From: Erythroxylum novogranatense
Taxonomy: Eukaryota; Streptophyta; Magnoliopsida; Malpighiales; Erythroxylaceae
Assembly (NCBI GenBank): GCA_029891385.1
Contig: CM057225.1
Coordinates: 76,657,887 to 76,721,886, forward strand
Direction of reading: 5' to 3'
Length of the DNA stretch: 64,000 nucleotides
In this document: positions 1 through 13,569 of the stretch, piece after piece
How positions within the stretch are numbered: position 1 is the first letter of the stretch
Layout: the number at the start of each line of letters is the position of its first letter
The notes under the pieces: model-generated
What the model saw: only the letters and a program-made list of their open reading frames with translations
What the model was told of the DNA's origin: nothing
The model's database searches: none
Position numbers and translations under genes: made by a program

Positions 1-752
1 GCAATTTCTTCGAGACTTTTCTTTCCAATCCTTTTACAGTGGCTACACTTACTTGCCTCCTGCTAGGAAAATTGTAGAGGTTGGATTATCAACTATTCTG
101 GGCTAGGAAGAGGCCTTACTGGAATTTGACTGCACTACCTTTAATGTGTGAATAAACTTTGTTGAAAGCATTAGTGAATGTCTTATTTTGTAATTATAAA
201 TAGTAAAAATAAAATAATAATATGATGATGATAATAGTCATAGCACCAACAATTACAATAATGATAAGCTCAGTTGTCATACTGATGAAAATAGCTATGG
301 AAAACAATAAATGGAGAGATAATGAAGGACAATGAAATGGGCTGTTGTTATTGAATTCACTTTTTTACGATGAAAATTCTGAAGTTATGTTTTACTAGCC
401 AGATTGTGTGCCCTTTAGCTTAACAATTAAATGTTTCTGACGGTGCCTGCAATTTTAAGTGCTAAAAGATGGGACTGAAGACAAAATGCACTTATTTAGA
501 ATAGTGGACTTCTATAAAGTCAAAATACGTGGCAATGATATTGTTGCATCACTTTATCATAGACATGTCCTTTTCCTCTGATTCTGTATTTGATAAGCAC
601 CCATAATGACCCTATCAACACATGTTCTCTCTAAATTGGCTGTCTGTGTTGCAAAGAGGGCATGCATTTTGTTTAATTTTCATTTATTTGCTGTCGTTGT
701 ATTACAATTTGAATATTTACTGTTACTAAGGTACTATGTGATGTTTAAGCAG
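1..752 (+). other. upstream intron and possible exon sequence of the dioxygenase gene
   Basis: No exon can be assigned with confidence here. The first recognisable coding exon of the dioxygenase begins at 753 after an AG acceptor, and it starts inside the protein, so the N-terminal exons lie left of the window or are not recognisable. The stretch is AT-rich with many short T runs, as expected of a plant intron. The open frame from 606 is read through the intron and is not a real start. Confidence 0.5.
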
Positions 753-3700
753 CCTTTACATAGAGAATTGTACACATTACATGCTGCTACCTTTTTCGTA
801 CCATCCTTTATCAAGGCAATCAGTGATAACACGGAGGAAAGCTTGAGGAACATAATGTCAGAACCTTCTCCTGGTGTCTTTACATTTGAGATGTTGCAGC
901 CTCATTTTTGTGATATGCTACTGGAAGAGGTACTATTTGTTAGGTTCATCTGTAGCATGACTTCTGGAATCTTAGATTTCTCCATTTTCTTCTGGATAAA
1001 ATTTGTTGCTCTTACATTGATTTGGCCTTCTAGGTTGAAAATTTTGAGAAGTGGGTTGATGCCTCAAAACTTCGAATCATGCGCCCAAATACAATGAACA
1101 AATATGGTGCTGTTCTTGATGATTTTGGCCTTGAAACAATGCTTGACAAGCTTATGGACGGTTATATTCGTCCTATAGCTAAAGGTGATGCATATCTTCT
1201 TATTTGGGATGGTTGAATCACTAGTTTGTTAGAGATTGTCTATTTGCTTCTCTGCCCCTTTTTTATTTACTGTGCCCATGCATACATGTTTTTCTGCACA
1301 TTGATGACCAATTTATAACTAACTATTGCATGTCACAGTTTTCTTTCCTGAAGTTGGTGGATCAAGTCTGGATTCTCATCATGGTTTCATTGTTGAATAT
1401 GGTGAAGATAGGGATCTCGACTTGGGTAGGTGCTTTCTTCAATTTTTTGTGTCAAACGTTCTTCAAGCTGTTCATAACTTGTTTAGCATATGAGATTTAT
1501 GGACTGTATTGTCGAGTTTGATTTGTATCGCTTCAAGAAGTTTCTGTTGTGAATAAATGTAGAATTAAGTGTTATGTTCATGTTATGCCTGCAAACTAAA
1601 GGAGTCATGGAGGGACTAAAAGGACTGGAAGTCTTAGGGACTTAGAATGCCGTGTGACATGCAAGAAGAAGATGACTCTGGAATGCGTTTGAACTTCTTG
1701 GACGTTAGTGGGTTATGCCACTTGAGGAGCATCCTCAATGACAACTTGTAGGAGTATAAATCTTAGTGAAAGAAGATTTAAATTCTAATGGAGTAAAAGC
1801 ATTCTAAAAGATGAGTTGTTAAGGAGTATTTATGATTGAGAAGATTGTTGAATATGTGGAATGATTGTGTAGTATTTTATAATAAGATCATTTGGAGACT
1901 GTTATTTAGAGGATGCCGTGATATTGGAGAAGCTAATGTCTGAAAGGAATAGGCCAAACTTGCATTCACTAAGAAAGTAGAGGGAAAGATTCCTTGATAA
2001 GCTCCCCCTAAGCCTACCAAGTTTGTAAAACCTGCCTATTAAAGGGGCTTAGCCCTAGTACTTGATATAGCCGCAGTGGGATATGTAAGATAAGTAGGTT
2101 GTTTTTAATTTCCTTTTGTTGCTTAGATACTACTGTAGGAATTTTGAATTCCAGTCATGGGTAGAATGTTTCATGAGACTTTGAATCATGTATTATCAGT
2201 AGGAACTGGGGACTATGATATTTAAAAGATTCTTTTGATTGTTCTTGATACACATGATGTTATCAGGTGTAACTTTTGCAATTAAGGTTAAATGGGAGAA
2301 GACAACTGATGTGTAAAAGGATAATTGAAGGTTATTCAAGGAATGTCTTCATTTTTCATTTGTTCTTCTTAGGAGTAATATGGATTGAGAATAGCATCTT
2401 GAGTCTTTAAATTGGTCATTCAAAAAGTTAACTCTGATGTTGCGACATTGTAATGTTGGCACTTTCGTCATTTATTTGGGACAAAAGAAAAGGGGAGAAA
2501 GGAATAATAACAAAGGGTACATGGATAACTGGCGTTGAATTGTCATGGTAGAAAAAGAATATGATGCAAAACATTGATCAACAGCTTACCCAACTATTTT
2601 AGTGGTTGATAAAGCTGTTCTAGGTGAGGCTTTCAACTTATTTATTAAAAAAACAGTAAGGGTTGGGCTGCCATTATGATCAATCAAGTTGATTTCATAT
2701 TTGAAAGAGAAGCAGACATCTCTCTTCAGTGAGAGGGTATTACAAGGCGAAAAAAAGATTATACCACCTAAAGGAGTATAGTATATCAGCAGATTGTCAC
2801 ACCTTCTGATGTATTTTAGATGGTTTATAATTGCGTTAGGCTTACAGGAATTCTAGGTGTGGTGTTGATATGATATTGCCTAATGAAAGTGTAGAAAACA
2901 TATATTTCATTTCAATTATCTTGACCTCCCAAAGAGTTTCTTACAATTTTGTTTTTGCAGGCTTTCATGTGGATGACTCAGAAATATCTCTGAATGTTTG
3001 CTTGGGTAAGCAGTTTTCTGGTGGAGAATTGTTTTTTCGGGGTACAAGATGTGATAAACATGTAAATACTGGAAGTCAGCCAGAGGTATGTAATCTTTAA
3101 ATTGCAGTGTTATTCAGGCTGTTATGAGCAATAACTAATCAGGAAAAAAACTTCATGCCCCTATTCAAAACTACATTGCCGATTTGTTCTTGCTAATTCT
3201 TGAGGTTGGTGGTGCTATTGCTTATTCATGATGTGTTGACTTCAGTGCTAGATATTCATCCAATATGAACTACATGAGTGTGTCCTAATTTATTGATCAT
3301 AATGAACGCCGTTCTGTATCATTCTCAGTCCATTTTGTTGATATCCTTGGTCGTATTGTCAAATACAACTGGTGTCCGATTTTTTAGTGTGTATGGGCGT
3401 TCTTGCTGGCAAAATATTTTTGTTTAATGTTATCGTTCCAAATCCATGTTCCTGAATAATTTGAAGTGTGTTTGTGCATGTTTTAACAAGCTATCCCGTG
3501 ATACAACATCCGACTGAAAGAATGGTTGGTACTAAACTGAGAACATATCTTTCTGCAGAACTCCAATAACTCTCCAGGAAGGGGCTAGACAACATTTTCT
3601 CCTTTCCTGCTAAGAAAAAGTAAAATATTATGTTTCTGGAGTGCTGATTGAAATGCTTTTTCTAGGTGACCTACTCAAAAAACAGATAGCAGGCTATTAC

Positions 3701-6241
3701 TTTTCACAGTATTGAAGATTGTATCTGTTATAAGAATTTTTATGAATAACCTGTAGTTAACCATTATTGAGAATGTTTTACAAATGAAACTCTCATTCTT
3801 TTGAACTTTTTTTTTTCACCATACATCTATACATTTTGTTACATGAAGATTTGTTCTGTGCAAACAGGAAATCTTTGATTTCACTCATGTCCCTGGTCGA
3901 GCTGTACTTCATCGTGGTCGACACAGGCATGGAGCTAGGGCCACAACATCTGGTCACAGGATCAATTTACTCATATGGTGTCGAAGGTACTTCAAATTTT
4001 GCTTTACCTACAGTACCTACTACATTCCTTTAGGAGATGGTTTGCTTTGACTTACTGCAAGAAAAATAATCTGTCATTCTAATCCATGTTTTGGGTGGTC
4101 ATCATTTTCGAATAATTGCAAAGTATCCCTTTCATTTTCAGTTATGTCATGCCATTTTTTATATTTAGATTAGCCATATATTGCTAAAAATACACTTAAT
4201 TTCTGGATCTTTTTGGAGAACTTCCATGGAATTTCTTTTAGTATCTATGTTGAGTTCTTTTAAGCTGTTATTGCTTGAGAACTCTTAATTCCATGGCACT
4301 AACAATTGCAGACCTATGTTGAGTCGTTTTAAGCCCTTGTTGCTTGAGCAGAACTCTTATTCCATGGCAGTAACAATTGCAAAATAATGTGCATTCAGAA
4401 TGAAATTATTGGGCTCTGATAGAACTCACCCAGGTATGACTGTATTACTAAAATAAATGAATCAGATGGATCAAAACAATCTCATCGATTCAGTATTGTA
4501 TATTGATAATCTGTAGTAATATGCTATTACAACTGAAATAAAGCTCAGCCTATATGAGGGGCTGTACTTCTCGAACAATACACTCAGTGCAGAATTCACG
4601 AATACCCTCTTACATGTCATTCCCCTTCTTATATGTCCCATCCTACCCCAATTATTAGGTGACACCTGTCACTTATTTGCAGCTAACTCACGTGCTAGGA
4701 TTCTCCAACTTCTTCTTACGCCTATTGTATACTAATGGCCTCCAAGCTCTATAAGGCTCCTTTGCTAATAGTAGGATCAAGTTGATGATTATGTTCTTTT
4801 TTGTATATGTGAAACACCATTCTAATATTTGAGGTTTCTGTCACACAATTCTGGAATTTACTATTCTATGGCTGCTCATTTTTATTTTCATTTTAATATT
4901 GTTCATCTTGTGATCCTTTTGCAGTTCTGTTTTTAGAGAGATGAAAAAATATCAAAAAGATTTCTCTAGTTGGTGTGGAGAATGCATTCGTGAGAAGCAA
5001 GAAAGGCAACGGTTGTCTATTGCTGCTACCAAATCGGTAAAGTGCTTTTTTTTTTTCCATCGCCTTATATGTAAATTGACTATAACTAATGAGAGGAGAG
5101 TAGAAAAACATTGAACTTCATTCTAAGTCCTTTTGATTCTGTTACTTTAATTGGTCCATTAATTGTTGTTGGTCATTGTAAAACTTACTATGATGTTTTA
5201 CTACTTTAATTGCCTGTGCAAACGGAAAAGAAAAGGGAAAAAGTCTTCATGGAAATAAGAGGCCAGTTTTTGATTTTACTTCCCGTTACTCAGGATGCTT
5301 GACAGAGGTCAGTGTTGGACTAGTAGTCATATGTAGGTTCTTTTAGGAACTTTACATGTATAAATATGCTGCAAAATAAAACAATAGCATGCATGTGTAA
5401 TTCGTGAGAGATAGAGGTCCATCTAGAGTTAGGATGTCCTTTTTGATCTGACATGGTCTGTATCCCTAGCAGCTTAGACCTTTTGTTAACCTTTCTCTAA
5501 AGAAAACTAAGTTGAGCCTGCCATTGTTTTCCTTTGTTTGTTTTGCTAGATGCGGCATTCATACTATCAGTGTAAAGATTTAGATGAAAAGTTGTAGGGA
5601 TTTGATGTCTAATCATTCTACTTGTAAGACACTTTATGCAATGTTAATCTGGATTTCTTTCTTCTGTTCCTTCCATTTTGGAGAGGTGAAATGATAGTGT
5701 AAGTTATTCACCCCTTTTTTTAATCATCTTTATTTTCTTTATGGCCTCAAGCATAGTAGATTTTCTTTCTAATGGATTGTTTAATTTCAAATATGCCTCC
5801 TAAGGAGGTTGCTCATGTTGTATTATGGCTTTGTTTTAAATTTTATCCAAAGAACAAAACCGTTATGAGTTGCAGTACAATTTGTCAATCTAAAAAAAGA
5901 AGAAGGTAATTGTTAATGTAGGTACTGAAGGAATAATTGACAGATGAAGCATAGTTGCATCACTTTGTAAGCGGCATGTTTATTGGATGAAAGTTTTTTT
6001 TTTTTTTTTACTTGTATCAACAATTTGAAGTGAGAACTCCCAGAGGAGGGGAAACATAAACACATTCTCAAGGAGTATTTGCACCTTTATCATATGTAAT
6101 GCTATGCGCTAAAAGCTACCCCTTTTAACTATTATCCCTCATCTATTAAAAAATGTTTTACTCATGAATGAGAATTTGTATTCATGAGACCTGATCTTTG
6201 AACAGGAATTGCTTAAACAAGATGGTGAATCGACTACATGA
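753..6241 (+). CDS. 2-oxoglutarate/Fe(II)-dependent dioxygenase (prolyl 4-hydroxylase-like fold), 3' seven exons
   Basis: Seven exons join in frame: 753-929, 1034-1184, 1339-1425, 2961-3085, 3868-3986, 4925-5036 and 6206-6241. All introns are GT-AG. Together they give 807 nt, 268 residues plus a TGA stop. The product resembles the plant 2OG-Fe(II) oxygenase family with a prolyl 4-hydroxylase alpha-subunit-like domain. The HVDD stretch opening exon 4 supplies the HxD metal ligands. Exon 5 carries the LHRGRHRHGA stretch with the distal His, then SGHRINLLIW, whose Arg fits 2-oxoglutarate binding. Exon 3 encodes PEVGGSSLDSHHG. The C-terminus is Lys/Glu/Gln-rich and the last exon adds only 11 residues. 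Such enzymes hydroxylate a substrate using O2 and 2-oxoglutarate; the substrate cannot be read from sequence. The N-terminus is missing from the window. No frame break was seen, so this is the one apparently functional host gene. Confidence 0.88.
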
Positions 6242-8083
6242 GTTCAGATGTAATTACTCTAATGATTGTACAATGACATTTGTTCGTGACTTCAGTTTGC
6301 AGCCATACTGCTGTTGTTGGTAAGCGCTTTGAAGTTGGTTTCTGTTCTCTTAACATTGAACACGGACTTGTGTGCAAATTATGCAATTAAATGACTATGG
6401 TTTAGACTGTACCAGCATGCCTGGAATTTTGTAAAAATATTTAGTGACAACCTGGTTAGTGCTCAGCCTCTTAAAAGGTGTTACTCGTATTTAGGAGAAT
6501 TTTGGGTAGCTTGAGAACCGCATCAACAGTCAATAAATATGTAATTAATGAAGCTAGTTCATAGAGAATGGAACTCTTTGTCCGGCACGTCCTTGGCTAT
6601 AGTGTCTTCGTTCATAGAGATGATTATCAGCAGTTGCATGGTCAACAAAATATGCACCTCCGTTCTCGTCATCTGCATCATGTAGCCTCATTTCTGATTT
6701 CCATATTAATTTGAAGTACCGAACTTAACTTTTCTGTTAGTCGTATGTTTATTGTAAATCCTACAACCCAACTCTTCACCTCTTCTTGATTGGTTGAATG
6801 CATGTCTAAATTCAAGAAGTTTGTTGTAAAGCCACTTGGGACAATCCCCTTTTCAGCTGTAATATTATGTACAGTAGAATAATGAGAACAATTTATCAGG
6901 CTTTGGTGCTTCCTAGTTTCTTAGTTTTGATTGTAAGGCCTGTCATGCGACCATGTTCTGCCGTCTGGTATAGGATGGCTTGTATCCTCGCTAGAAAGCA
7001 GGGCTTCAGGAAATAATCCGCCAGTTCATTTATTTCCTTCACTCTTAAAAGTGTAATAAAGGTGTAGCGATTTTTCAGAATTGGCTCGATTTAACAAACT
7101 TAATGAACAAAATGCAATTGGAAATAGAATCTGTCTATATATATATATATTTTTTTTTTGATTCAACCTTTTAAGTTTTTGCGAGTTTACAGGGTGATGA
7201 AAATAAATACCAGTTCTACAGGGCCACGTACTTAATAGACCGATAAAAAATCTAGCGTCATTGGCTTTAGTTCTCGTGGAGTCTGTTTAAGAGGCGATGT
7301 ACGAAATAAGAGATGTTGCGGCGTTGATGGTTATGGTTATGATTTCACCTGATTTTTGTATTTAAAGTGAAAAACCTTCAACTTATGCTGTCTTCTATAA
7401 CTTTTTACAGCTTCAACTTGAACGTTGTCAAATCTTGTAGCATTAAGTTTCGTATGATTACAATATTTGTGATGTGCTTAGATATAAGAGGGTCTATCGG
7501 TTTTCAACATGTTGAAAAGGAAAAGCAAAGACCAGAAAGTGATGTAGATGAAATGTCTTTGGAAAATTTATTTAGGTGTAATTGACATTATATAATCTAT
7601 GTAAACGATGCCTAGATGATACTGTGTCCAATTGAGTAAAAGAAGTGTTAAATTGTGTATAGGTAGATGTTGTGTTCAGTTGTTCTACTAGTAGTCTCAG
7701 AAATAATGCCATGTCAGTGACGTCTCATATGCCATATTATTAGTATTTTGAACGATCTCTCTTTCCTTTAAACAATAAGCCGGAGCCCGGAGTTTAAATA
7801 TGGCCTGTACAGTATGTGACTGCTCGGAGAGTAGCAATATGCCAGGTCAGTGTTCGTAGTTGCATATGAACTCCTAATGACTTATACCATCACAATCTCA
7901 TGTGTAGTTGCATACGTTTTCACTTATTAAGAATATTAGCAAATAAGCCAAATTGGACTCCAAAGTTTTAATAAAATTCAAATTTAAACTTTAAAGTAAA
8001 GAAATAATTTTATCTTTGTCATAAAGATAACATTAATTATTAATTTTTTGTGGGTTTAATTATTAATTATTAATATTATGTGT
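6242..8083 (+). other. 3' UTR and downstream intergenic DNA
   Basis: This begins with the dioxygenase 3' UTR; I could not place a polyadenylation site. A short (TA)n and T run lies near 7138-7160. Small open frames (for example 7367-7585) have no recognisable motif. No gene or repeat boundary was found. Confidence 0.4.
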
Positions 8084-8091
8084 ATTTTATG

Positions 8092-8399
8092 TAGGGATGG
8101 CAAAGGCAGGCCGGGTCAAATTATTTTAAAAATTGAAAGTATAAAATATCTTTTTTTAAAAATTGGGTCTAAGTTTAAGTTGCTCAAGTCTAGGCTTACT
8201 CAAAGTCTAATTCAAAGTGTAAAATAATTTTTTTTAATTGTGTCTGGGTTTGAGTTGTTCAGGATTAGATTTACTTGAAATCTAACACTTCTAAATAAAA
8301 TGATATAGTTTTATTTAAAATAATTGAATCTCGAGCTAACTCAAGCATGAGCCTGACTTATGAAAAAAACTTGAATTTAGATCCTTATTGCCATCCCTA
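8092..8399. mobile_element. hAT-like MITE, 308 bp
   Basis: The ends are inverted copies: TAGGGATGGCAA at the left and TTGCCATCCCTA at the right. The flanking 8-mers ATTTTATG (8084-8091) and GTTTTACG (8400-8407) match at 6 of 8 positions, as expected for an old 8-bp hAT duplication. Inside, two related blocks (about 8164-8218 and 8240-8290) repeat a GGGTTTGAGTTGxTCAxG theme. There is no coding capacity. It must have been moved by a transposase from elsewhere. Confidence 0.7.
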
Positions 8400-8407
8400 G
8401 TTTTACG

Positions 8408-9618
8408 TGGCAGAGATCTAGAAAATAAGAAATTTTGTGGGTCTTTATGCCTTGATTGCGACATCTAAACTTAGAGTATTTGAATGTCTTGGAGAAACAA
8501 TCAATAATTCCTCTAGAGAATAATTCCTCTACAAACAATCAATAATTCCTCTACATCACGAATATTCATCTCTGATGAACCAACAACCTACAGCATTAGA
8601 AGAAGTGTAATTAAATGAGTTTCACAAGACTTTTTTTTAATTGAGAAAGGGCTGTAAAAAGGAATTTCCCTTTGCTATTGGAGATTTTATAAGGAAGAGC
8701 CTAGCCCACTGTAATGTAGTTGTGTCTAGAATGACTGTGCTGGCACTTGTCAAATGAGTTTGGCATAACTCCATTGAACTCCAATTATATGTAGTTCAAT
8801 ATATAATGATGTTAACTTGCATGTGGTGCATGTGTGACAAGGGTTGCAAGTCGAGACCTCTAGCAAACAAACCAGCTACCAGAGAAAGTATATGACCCCT
8901 CCCAATATCCGAAAAAGTAAGGATGATCCATTTCCAATGTTGTTCATATGTCACGTAATGTAGGGAACCATAGGAAACAATTCAAGTAACACTAGCTCCA
9001 TTCTCTCTAGAAACAACATCTATAATATAAAATGACACAACAACAAAAGAGAGTGAAAATTTGGCAGAAAGCAGGCACTAACTACTGGTTATCTATAGAA
9101 AATCATTTAAATACATTTTACACATACCAGAAATCAAAAGAATGACATTTCCAGGGAATGCTAATCATTCTAATACAATCTACCATAGGTAAATGCACCC
9201 ATGTTCAAGTAATTGCCCCAAGAAAAGCCAAAAAAAGAAACAAAAGAGGCAAGTTCACGTAAAGAATCAAGTGAAGCCAACTTGGCCTTAACTACATTAA
9301 TAAGCCAAGGATAATTTGGGGAAAATCACAAGGACAGGAATTTGTGAGGCTCGGCATGGATTTAAGAAGTTCTTTCACATTTTATTATTTAAATCATGTA
9401 GTTGCATCCACATTTAAAGTTTTGCTCCATTCTCTCATATCAAAAACACTGCAGAACATTGTCATCGTTGATTGTAAAGAAAGCAAGTTATACGAACACT
9501 TTGTGTCAGTTTCTAAATTTATTTACAAGGAGGAGAGAGACAATCTCGTATTGTGATTATCAACCTAGTTTCCTCACTTTAATTTTCTGGATATTTATGG
9601 AAAGCCAAATTGGGCCAA
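8408..9618. other. unassigned intergenic DNA
   Basis: No gene recognised. A short phrase, CAATAATTCCTCTA, is repeated about three times near 8500-8560. The rest is unique-looking AT-rich DNA. Once the later insertions are removed it continues into 14775-14872 and then 34854-34915, so it is the old host locus. Confidence 0.35.
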
Positions 9619-9623
9619 ATATC

Positions 9624-9833
9624 TTTTAGTTTGGTATTCTACTCATGAAATGGAAAGAATGTATATTGGAATGATTTTTAGAGCTAAAAATATAGGTACA
9701 ATGGGTGCTATGCAAGGAGAGGTGTTCAATTCTAATTGTTGTGATCATGCCCCAAATTCGGAGATGATGTTTGATTGATCCTATTGAGGATATGATGGGA
9801 TCCTGATCCTCCTCCTTTTACCATATTCTAACA
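9624..9833 (-). repeat. 3' LTR of the copia element
   Basis: In element direction it begins TGTTAGAATATGG and ends next to the ATATC duplication. It is paired with 14560-14769. The polypurine tract abuts it at 9834. Confidence 0.93.
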
Positions 9834-9843
9834 CTCCCCCTCA
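9834..9843 (-). promoter_or_regulatory. polypurine tract of the copia element
   Basis: The minus strand reads TGAGGGGGAG directly before the 3' LTR. This is where plus-strand DNA synthesis would be primed. Confidence 0.85.
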
Positions 9844-10313
9844 AGTTGAGTAGTGGGATCTCCGATACCTAACTTGCACAGGGCTTCATTAAAAAACCTC
9901 TCGTTGATTGCTTTGGTAAGTATGTCAGCAAGTTGATCCTCAAAACGTACAAAAGGTAGCTCAATTATTCCTTCGTCTAGCTTTTCTTTGATGAAGTGTC
10001 TATCCACCTCAACATGTTTGGTTCGGTCATGTTGGACTGGATTCTCTGAAATACTGATCGCTGCTTTGTTATCACATAATAACTTACATGCCTCCTATGG
10101 TGGGAACCCAATCTCTGATAATAGCTTTCTTACCCAAAAAATTTATGTTAAGCCTCGAGCAATCCCCCGAAATTCTGCCTCTGCACTTAATAATGCTATT
10201 ACTTTCTGCTTTTTGCTCCTCCAAGTTACTAAGTTTCCCCCGACCAAGGTGAAGTAACTTGAGGTGGATAGTCGATCTATTGGGTTGCCAGCCCAATCGA
10301 CGTCAGTATACCT
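9844..10313 (-). pseudogene. copia RNase H domain, degraded
   Basis: The reading is continuous in sense but not open. It contains YTDVDWAGNP, a SAEAEFRGIA motif, LLCDNKAAISI, HVEVDRHFIKE and DQLADILTK, the typical copia RNase H order. Stop codons fall after the GIARGLT stretch and before EACKLLCDN. It joins the RT region upstream; a stop near 10314 separates the two. RNase H would degrade the RNA strand of the hybrid during replication. Not functional as it stands. Confidence 0.88.
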
Positions 10314-11567
10314 TTATACCTCTAGAGCTCCGTTTCTCTTGAACAAGATCCCATGCCCAGATGTTCCCTTCAAGTATCTCACAATCCTCAGTGCAGCTTC
10401 TAGATGATCTACTTGAGGTTGATGCATAAACTGGCTTACCACTCTCACAGCGTAAGCGATGTCTGGTCTGGTATGAGAGAGAAATATCAGCTTACCTACT
10501 AATCTCTGATATCTTTCTCTATCTGTTGGTTCTGCCCTTTCAACTAACCGGAGTCTGTGATTTACCACGATTGGAGTCTCTGCCGGCTTGCACTCTAACA
10601 TGCCACTCTTTGCTAGGAGGTCTAGGATGTACTTTCGCTGGGAAATGAAGATCCCTATCCTCAATCTCAGCACCTCAATTCCGAGGAAGTATTTTAGATC
10701 CCCGAGATCCTTCATTTCAAATTCCTTGAACATATTCCTTCTCAGTTGGGCCATTTCTTCTGCATCGTCACCTATAATGACCATATCGTCAACATCTATA
10801 ATCAAACAGGTGATACGAGTACCTCTCCGCTTCAAGAACAAAGTGTGATCAGAGTTGCTCTGTTTGTAACCATATTTTTTCATGACTACTTTAAACCTTC
10901 CAAACCATGCTCGAGGAGACTGCTTGAGGCCATATAGTGACTTCTTTAAACAACACACTTCACCCGTTCTAAAGGTACCTGCAAAACCTGGTGGAACATC
11001 CATGTAGACCTCTTCCTTCAGATCCCCGTGAAGAAATGCATTCTTCACATTAAATTGGTGCAATTGTCATTCCTTGTTGGCAGCAACCGAAAATACCACT
11101 CGAATGGTGTCTATCTTGGCTACCGGAGAAAATGTCTCAGAGTAGTCGATACCATATGTCTGAGTGTAGCCCTTTGCCACCAGTCTCGCCTTATATCTTT
11201 CAATGGTGCCATCAGGTTTGTGTTTGACTGTAAAGACCCATCGACATGCCACTGATCTTTTCCCGGCTGGTAACGGACAAGCCTCCCACGTATTGTTCTT
11301 TTTCAGAGCCTCCATCTCAACATTCATAGCCTATCTCCAAGCTTCTGACTTCTGGGCTATTTCAATAGTGACCGAGATCTCCTTAGAGTACACTGTAGTG
11401 ATGAACGCCTTGGCTCGATTGGATAGTCTCCCCATTACAACATTGGCCATCGAATATCTGGATCGTTGAGACTCTCGTTCTGGGGAATACCGTTTGGGTG
11501 GTACGCCTCGATTACTCCGTAGAGGCAGCTCATATCTCTCTGGTTCGCCACCTTGTATTTCCTCCAC
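10314..11567 (-). pseudogene. copia reverse transcriptase, degraded
   Basis: Recognisable pieces in order are WRWVFxxK-type sequence ([14 protein letters not shown]), [54 protein letters not shown], then IDVDDMVIIG in place of the usual YVDD box, DLGDLKYFLGIEV and KLIFLSHTRPDIAYAV. In-frame stops lie at about 11328-11330 (expected Gln) and 11064-11066 (expected Trp). The first aspartate position of QFDVKNAF is Asn here (QFNVKNAF), removing a catalytic residue. The polymerase is therefore dead. Confidence 0.92.
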
Positions 11568-13566
11568 CTATTCAACCTGTTCAACTATTGCAGGGCTCTC
11601 TTGATCAGTATTCAAAGAGGTCTCATGAGTCTCAAAAGGTCTTACTTCAAATATCACAGGTGAAGGAGCATTGGAAATAACATTGAGGTTGTCGTTCTGC
11701 ATGGAAGCTTCAGAAGTTAGCCCAGTGGATCCGCTAACTGGTTCTATTGGACAAACATCAGAGAGACTTGGACTTCGAATCCAACTCAGTGGATCTATCA
11801 AATTCTCCCCCTGATCACTGGGTTGGTGGTTGTAAAAGTATTTAGTTTCAAGAAAGTCACAATTCATAGTGGTGAACATACGACAAGTTTTAGGATTGTA
11901 GCAATGGTACCCCTTTTGATGGACCCCATACCCCACAAACACACACTTGACTGCACAGGGATCAAACTTAGAGTGTTCATACTTAGAGATATACACAAAC
12001 ACGGAACATCCGAAGATGCGAGACTGGAGAGTTAAGGCTGGTGGTATTTTTGTAAGTGCTGAAAGGGTTTGGATAGGTGTTTTTAGGTTGAGGATTTTGG
12101 TGGGAAATCTATTCAAGAGATATGTGGATGTAGCGACTGCTTCGGGCTAGTATGATGTGGGAACTTTAGATTCAATTAATAGAGCTCTGGTCATTTCAAG
12201 GATGATCCGGTTCTTTCTTTCAGCTACCCTGTTTTGCTCAGGAGTATGTGGACAGGATGTATGATGAATTATTCCCTGCATTTGGACAAACTGTTTTATT
12301 GAAGAGTTAACGAATTCCCCCCCATTATCTAACCTGAGAGTTTGGATTTGTTTATGAAATTGGGTATGGACCATTTGATAGAAATGGGTAAATTTTTCAA
12401 AAACTTCAGATTTATTTTTTAAAAAAAAACTCATGTTATACGAGTACAGTCATCAATAAACAACAAAAAATATTTCAAACCCCCGCCCCCCGAATTGGTG
12501 CAGGGCCCCACACATCAGAATGAACTAGAGAAAAAATGGAATCCACATGAGTGTTATTGGGCTTAAAAGTTTGTCTGTGACTTTTCGCCAAAACACATGT
12601 CTCACAACATAAAGTGCTATTATTATTCAAAAAAAGTTTGGGGAATAAAATTTTAAGATAACTCGTGGATGGATGCCCCAAGCGGCAATGCCAGAGCCAA
12701 GTCTCTCGGTCAGTCGTTCCGTGAGCCAGCAACATAGACCCTTGTTGGGCCACCTCGTCCACGTAGTACAAGTTGGCTCGCTTAGTGCCACACCCAATAA
12801 TCTCCCCCGTTCGGATATCCTGCAAAAGACAGAAATTTAGATTCATCAGTAGGGTACAGTTGAGTTCCTTCGTAACATGGCTAATTGACAACAACTTGTG
12901 TGACAACGCAGGAATATATAGACAATTGGATATTTTAAGAGTGGGTGAAATTTCTATTGTCCCGGCCCCTTCAACATACGCTATTTCTCCATTAGCAGTT
13001 TGAATAGAAGTTTTGTTTGTTCGTGATGGCACAATAATATTAGATGCATCAAAAGTCATAGTGTCTGTAGCCCTACAATCAAATATCCAATGGGAATTTT
13101 TGGTTTCACATACCTTTTTGGTTGTACAGGCAGTAGACAAAACTTTTGGGACAATTTCGGAATTTTTAAAAACACCAACAACCAAATCATCACACACGCC
13201 AATATCCAGGGCAAATACCAACATATTTAGAATTTCTGGACTAAAAAATGTAGTATTAGAAATACAGTGATCTGGGTGTAATTTCCAGGCCCCTTTACCT
13301 TTAAAGTCACGAGTTTCCTCATTTGAGAAAACTCTAGCTGCCACTACAAATCCTCTTTCGCTTTCGTCTCCATAGCCGCCGCCCCTAGTACTGGTGGCCT
13401 CCGAATTGCTCACCATGGCGATAGCCTTGCTGCCTAAGCCCCGTCTCTCCTTCGGTTGCTTGTGATTGTCTCCCCACCATTTAGGATACCCTACCAGTTG
13501 GAAACAATTCTCCTTTGTGTGCTTTGACATCCCACAATGGGAACACTTCAACTTGGATTTATCCAC
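11568..13566 (-). pseudogene. copia zinc knuckle, protease and integrase, degraded
   Basis: The region starts with a CCHC knuckle (CSHCGMSKHTKENC) followed by a degraded protease active site, WIFDCRATDTM, where DSGATDHM is expected; the Ser-Gly pair and the His are lost. Next are the pre-integrase zinc module (LWHCRLGHPS, CETCVLAKSHR), VHSDVWGP with a catalytic Asp, then a frameshift and stop near 12420-12480. The integrase core resumes with LDNGGEFVNSS and HTPEQNRVAERKNR, carrying the second Asp and the Glu. A TAG at 12144-12146 replaces the Trp expected before PEAVATSTYLINR. Confidence 0.92.
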
Positions 13567-13569
13567 TCG

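Noticed and set aside
606..752. ATG at 606 as the start of the dioxygenase
   Set aside because: The frame runs through an intron; a good acceptor at 751-752 starts the conserved sequence, and the protein family has more N-terminal sequence.
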